Shown here in pieces: positions 63,500-64,000 of a DNA stretch of 64,000 bases; positions within the stretch are counted from its first letter, which is position 1; each line of letters starts with the position of its first letter. The stretch covers positions 1,054,001-1,118,000 of the forward strand of contig NZ_CP108002.1 of assembly GCF_041435055.1 (NCBI RefSeq), given 5' to 3'. Below the pieces are notes generated by a model that was not told the DNA's origin, did not search any database, and saw only the letters and a list, made by a program, of their open reading frames with translations. This DNA comes from Streptomyces sp. NBC_00341. GTDB lineage: Bacteria > Actinomycetota > Actinomycetes > Streptomycetales > Streptomycetaceae. The position numbers were made by a program, and so were the translations under genes.

Positions 63500-64000
63500 G
63501 CCGACACCACGCCGGGGAGCTTCGGGTAGGCGCTGGCCTCCCAGGCGGCGGTGCGGCCGGTGACGTACCGGGTGAAGCGCTCCAGGCCGATGCCGAAGCC
63601 GGAGCTGGCGGGGATGCCGCGGCGGGCCAGGTCGAGGTACCAGCCGTACTTCGCGGGGTTCTCGCCGGTCTCGCGCATCCGGGTGACCAGGGCCGCGTAG
63701 TCGTGTTCGCGCTCGCTGCCGCTGGCCAGCTCGCCGTAGCCCTCGGGGGCGATCAGGTCGAAGTTGCGCAGGATGCCGGGGCGTTCGGCGTCCTCCTGGT
63801 CGTAGAAGCCGCGCGAGCCCTTGGGGTAGTCGACGACGAAGAACGGGCGGCTGGTCTTCGCGGAGAGGATCTCCTCCCCCTCCCAGTCGATCTCGGCGCC
63901 CGGGTCCTGCGAGTGGCCGAGCGCCACCAGGTCCGCGGTGGCCTCCTGGTGCGTGGTGCGGGCGAACGCCCCCCGGACCACTTCCCGGAAGGCGTCCGGG
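63496..64000 (-). CDS. Asparaginyl-tRNA-synthetase/asparagine-synthetase-like protein, C-terminal part
   Basis: The frame continues past the right edge; 168 codons are visible. It holds class II aminoacyl-tRNA synthetase motifs 2 and 3 of the AspRS/AsnRS type (FFVVDYPKG, GYGELASGSERE, GFGIGLERFTRYVTG). The gene ends soon after motif 3, like AsnRS. Because it overlaps a biosynthetic flavoenzyme gene (ATGA) and precedes NRPS genes, I think it is a paralogue used for amino-acid activation or amide formation, as in asparagine-synthetase-like AspRS relatives. It could also be a resistance copy. The N-terminal anticodon domain, if any, is outside the window. Confidence 0.72.
   Translation of the reverse strand, partial: PDAFREVVRGAFARTTHQEATADLVALGHSQDPGAEIDWEGEEILSAKTSRPFFVVDYPKGSRGFYDQEDAERPGILRNFDLIAPEGYGELASGSEREHDYAALVTRMRETGENPAKYGWYLDLARRGIPASSGFGIGLERFTRYVTGRTAAWEASAYPKLPGVVSA

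Overview
The window is very GC-rich, with densely packed, translationally coupled genes and G/C-ending codons. It contains a complete valine pathway core (ilvB-ilvN-ilvC), a large non-ribosomal peptide synthetase (NRPS) locus and an actinobacterial steroid-catabolism cluster. Together these point to Streptomyces or a close actinomycete. I see no tRNA, rRNA, CRISPR array, insertion sequence or phage gene. All functional calls come from reading translated sequence and remembered family features; no search was run.

Positions 1 to about 29160 are a steroid catabolic cluster. It covers the last side-chain beta-oxidation cycle (fadD17-like CoA ligase, chsE2/chsE1 dehydrogenases, chsH2/chsH1 hydratase, ltp2 retro-aldolase, plus a second set with a fadA5-like thiolase, fused fadE34/chsE3-like dehydrogenase, MaoC hydratase, thioesterase and SDRs). 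It also covers ring opening (two kstD genes, kshA, kshB) and ring-A cleavage down to pyruvate and a short acyl-CoA (hsaA, hsaB, hsaC, hsaD, hsaE, hsaF, hsaG). No C/D-ring (HIP-CoA) genes, mce4 importer, cholesterol oxidase or side-chain P450 are seen. A KstR-like TetR regulator and an IclR regulator flank the set. A 17-bp palindrome close to GTCCC-N7-GGGAC lies 57 to 105 bp upstream of the start codon at almost every promoter of this cluster (seven copies). I regard it as the operator of one of these regulators, most likely the IclR protein. Two AT-richer boxes resembling the KstR operator lie in front of the thiolase operon and the hsd4A-like gene.

Positions 29490 to 32864 carry pyruvate carboxylase, divergent from the IclR gene and separated from the next block by a strong shared hairpin.

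Positions about 32900 to 64000 run entirely on the minus strand and form an NRPS biosynthetic locus. In transcription order: a truncated asparaginyl-tRNA-synthetase/asparagine-synthetase-like gene, an FMN enzyme of the glutamate-synthase type, a four-module NRPS (A-T, then three C-A-T), a two-module NRPS ending in a thioesterase, a hairpin, then a tightly coupled set of threonine-kinase-like GHMP kinase, cysteine-synthase-like PLP enzyme, ATP-grasp ligase, argininosuccinate-lyase-like enzyme and MFS exporter, then a phosphopantetheinyl transferase and ilvB-ilvN-ilvC. Four of the six adenylation domains read as valine-type codes, which fits the valine genes next door. The kinase, PLP enzyme and lyase fit synthesis of 2,3-diaminobutyrate from threonine. 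The predicted product is a valine-rich hexapeptide, probably containing diaminobutyrate; I do not recognise it as a known compound. Modules 2 and 4 share a nearly identical 1.46-kb block that replaces the whole substrate-binding part of the adenylation domain, showing recent recombination within the synthetase.
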